5,086 nt of DNA. Source: Candidatus Nanohalarchaeota archaeon (lineage in GTDB: Archaea; EX4484-52; B79-G9). Positions 3,644 through 5,086 of the stretch are shown in pieces. Below the pieces are notes generated by a model, which was not told where the DNA came from, ran no database searches, and saw nothing but the letters and a program-made list of their open reading frames with translations. The stretch lies in NCBI GenBank assembly GCA_017610525.1, contig JAFCBW010000141.1, positions 1 to 5,086 of the forward strand. Direction: 5' to 3'. The position numbers and the translations under genes are program-made. Each line of letters starts with the position of its first letter. Positions within the stretch are counted from its first letter, which is position 1.

Positions 3644-5086
3644 ATGTTTTGTTATCAATGTGAAGAAACGATGAATGGTTCCGGTTGTACGAAGATTGGC
3701 ATGTGTGGTAAGGCTGCGGATGTTGCTGATTTACAGGATAAGATTATTTGCCTGTCTAAATTAATTTCAAAGCGGGGGACTGGTTCTGAAGATGAAAATG
3801 TATTTATTATGCAGTCTTTGTTTTCAACAATTACGAATGCGAATTTTGATGGAGATTATTTCAGAAGGAGGATTGAGGATGGGAAAAAGTTCGCTGATGT
3901 TTCTGATGAAGAACTAAATAGTAATTCCGGGGCCCTTAAGGAGGAGAATGAGGATATTAGGGCCTTGAAAGAGCTTCTTACTTATGGCTTGAAAGGGCTG
4001 TGTGCTTACCTAGATCATGCTTATGTTCTTGGGTATAAAGATGATGAAATATTTCTGTTTATGAGAGAAGCTCTTGCTGCGACGCTTGAAGATAAGTCTG
4101 TTGATGAGTTGACGGCTTTGGTCTTTAGGTGCGGGGAGGTTGGAGTTAAGACTATGGCTCTGCTTGACGAGGCGAATACGAAAACATATGGCAATCCAGA
4201 ACCTACGAAGGTGAATATCGGGGTTGGGAAGAATCCAGGTATCCTGATAAGCGGGCATGACCTGAAAGATATGCAGGAGCTGCTTGAGCAGACAGATGGG
4301 ACTGGTGTTGATGTATATACTCATGGAGAGATGCTTCCTGCAAATTCATATCCTGCTTTTAAGAAGTTCGGGCATTTTGTTGGGAATTATGGCGGGGCAT
4401 GGTATGAACAAAAGGAAGAATTTGAGAAATTTAATGGGCCTGTATTGATGACTACTAATTGCCTGGTTCCTCCTAAAGAGAGTTATAAGGATAGGGTTTA
4501 TAATACGGGACATGTTGGTTTTAGTGGATTGAAGTATGTTTCTGATAGGGAGGAGGGAAAGCAGAAGGATTTTTCACAATTGATTGAGCATGCCAGGAAG
4601 TGCTCGCCTCCAGAAGAGCTTGAGAAGGGTGAAATCATGTGTGGATTTGCCCACAATGCTGTTCTGTCTGTTGCGGATAAGGTTGTTGGTGCTGTTAAGT
4701 CCGGTGCAATTAAAAGGTTTTTTGTTATGGCAGGGTGTGATGGCCGGCATAAAGAGAGGGAGTATTATACGGAGTTTGCCAGGAAGCTGCCTTCTGATAC
4801 AGTTATACTTACTGCGGGTTGTGCCAAGTATAGGTATAATAAGCTGGATTTAGGCGACATTGACGGTATTCCGAGGGTTCTTGATGCGGGCCAATGTAAT
4901 GATTGTTATTCGCTGGTTGTTATTGCCAAGGCTCTTGCAGATGCTTTTGAGTTTGAGGATATAAATGAGCTGCCTATATCATATAATATTGCATGGTATG
5001 AGCAGAAGGCTGTGCTGGTGTTGTTGGCTTTGCTTCATCTGGGTGTGAAGAATATTATGCTTGGTCCAAAGCTGCCTGCGTTTATA
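3644..5086 (+). CDS. Hybrid cluster protein (hydroxylamine reductase), 3' end missing
   Basis: Hcp is an iron-sulfur enzyme with a cubane cluster and a unique Fe-S-O hybrid cluster. It reduces hydroxylamine in vitro and is now linked mainly to nitric oxide detoxification. The frame is open without stops for 481 codons to the window edge; full proteins are about 540-550 residues, so roughly the last 30 are probably missing. The N-terminal cubane motif is Cys3, Cys6, Cys15, Cys21 (Cx2Cx8Cx5C), the class I arrangement. Every hybrid-cluster ligand is present: His205, Glu229, Cys273, Cys365 (the persulfide cysteine), Cys393, Cys418 and Glu453. Spacings match Desulfovibrio Hcp almost exactly. The region before His205 is about 39 residues shorter than in Desulfovibrio; the shortening appears to fall after NFD (68-70). 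The ferredoxin upstream is the likely electron donor, since no Hcr-type reductase is visible here. Expression may be controlled by the inverted repeat that ends two bases before the start. Confidence 0.96.
   Translation, partial: MFCYQCEETMNGSGCTKIGMCGKAADVADLQDKIICLSKLISKRGTGSEDENVFIMQSLFSTITNANFDGDYFRRRIEDGKKFADVSDEELNSNSGALKEENEDIRALKELLTYGLKGLCAYLDHAYVLGYKDDEIFLFMREALAATLEDKSVDELTALVFRCGEVGVKTMALLDEANTKTYGNPEPTKVNIGVGKNPGILISGHDLKDMQELLEQTDGTGVDVYTHGEMLPANSYPAFKKFGHFVGNYGGAWYEQKEEFEKFNGPVLMTTNCLVPPKESYKDRVYNTGHVGFSGLKYVSDREEGKQKDFSQLIEHARKCSPPEELEKGEIMCGFAHNAVLSVADKVVGAVKSGAIKRFFVMAGCDGRHKEREYYTEFARKLPSDTVILTAGCAKYRYNKLDLGDIDGIPRVLDAGQCNDCYSLVVIAKALADAFEFEDINELPISYNIAWYEQKAVLVLLALLHLGVKNIMLGPKLPAFI

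Overview
The window looks archaeal, and may come from a small-genome, metagenome-type lineage, though that finer placement is a guess. Several signs support this. Genes begin a few bases after AT-rich TATA-like boxes and have no Shine-Dalgarno sequence, which suggests leaderless transcripts. The membrane protein is of the archaeal DUF112/TctA type. The ferredoxin has the single-cluster plus extra-cysteine-pair layout known from Pyrococcus. Oligo-T tracts follow some genes. From about position 1500 onward the + strand is rich in G and T.

Layout. Positions 1-87 hold no supported gene, only oligo-A/T tracts and a possible gene tail. Positions 88-1491 (-) encode a 467-residue protein anchored by an N-terminal membrane segment, with an exported, cysteine-rich domain that carries an internal tandem repeat. 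A divergent intergenic region (1492-1642) has a good TATA box for that gene and a palindrome around a weak TATA-like sequence for the next. Positions 1643-2906 (+) hold a TctA/DUF112 multi-pass membrane transporter gene. As written it is broken by a perfect 37-bp tandem duplication; removing one copy restores a continuous 408-codon frame. One base beyond its stop is the end of a convergent 31-codon gene (2908-3003, -) for a tiny single-pass membrane peptide with its own TATA box. Positions 3004-3349 are non-coding, with a hairpin followed by six T, a 22-bp direct repeat, a strongly G-biased stretch and an AT-rich promoter region. Positions 3350-3559 (+) encode a small [4Fe-4S] ferredoxin. The 84-bp gap after it carries two inverted repeats, one ending two bases before the next start codon. 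Positions 3644-5086 (+) encode a hybrid cluster protein (Hcp, formerly hydroxylamine reductase), cut by the window edge after 481 codons, with all seven hybrid-cluster ligands present.

How they work together. The ferredoxin and Hcp form a plausible redox pair: the ferredoxin could supply electrons for Hcp's reduction of nitric oxide or hydroxylamine, taking the place of the Hcr reductase used by enterobacteria. The inverted repeats between them are the best candidates for a regulatory element. The exported Cys-rich protein and the transporter have no evident functional link to that pair. No mobile element, CRISPR array, tRNA or rRNA was found. The items most worth a second look are the frame-breaking duplication, the pre-hcp palindrome, the 31-residue peptide and the repeat-bearing Cys-rich protein.
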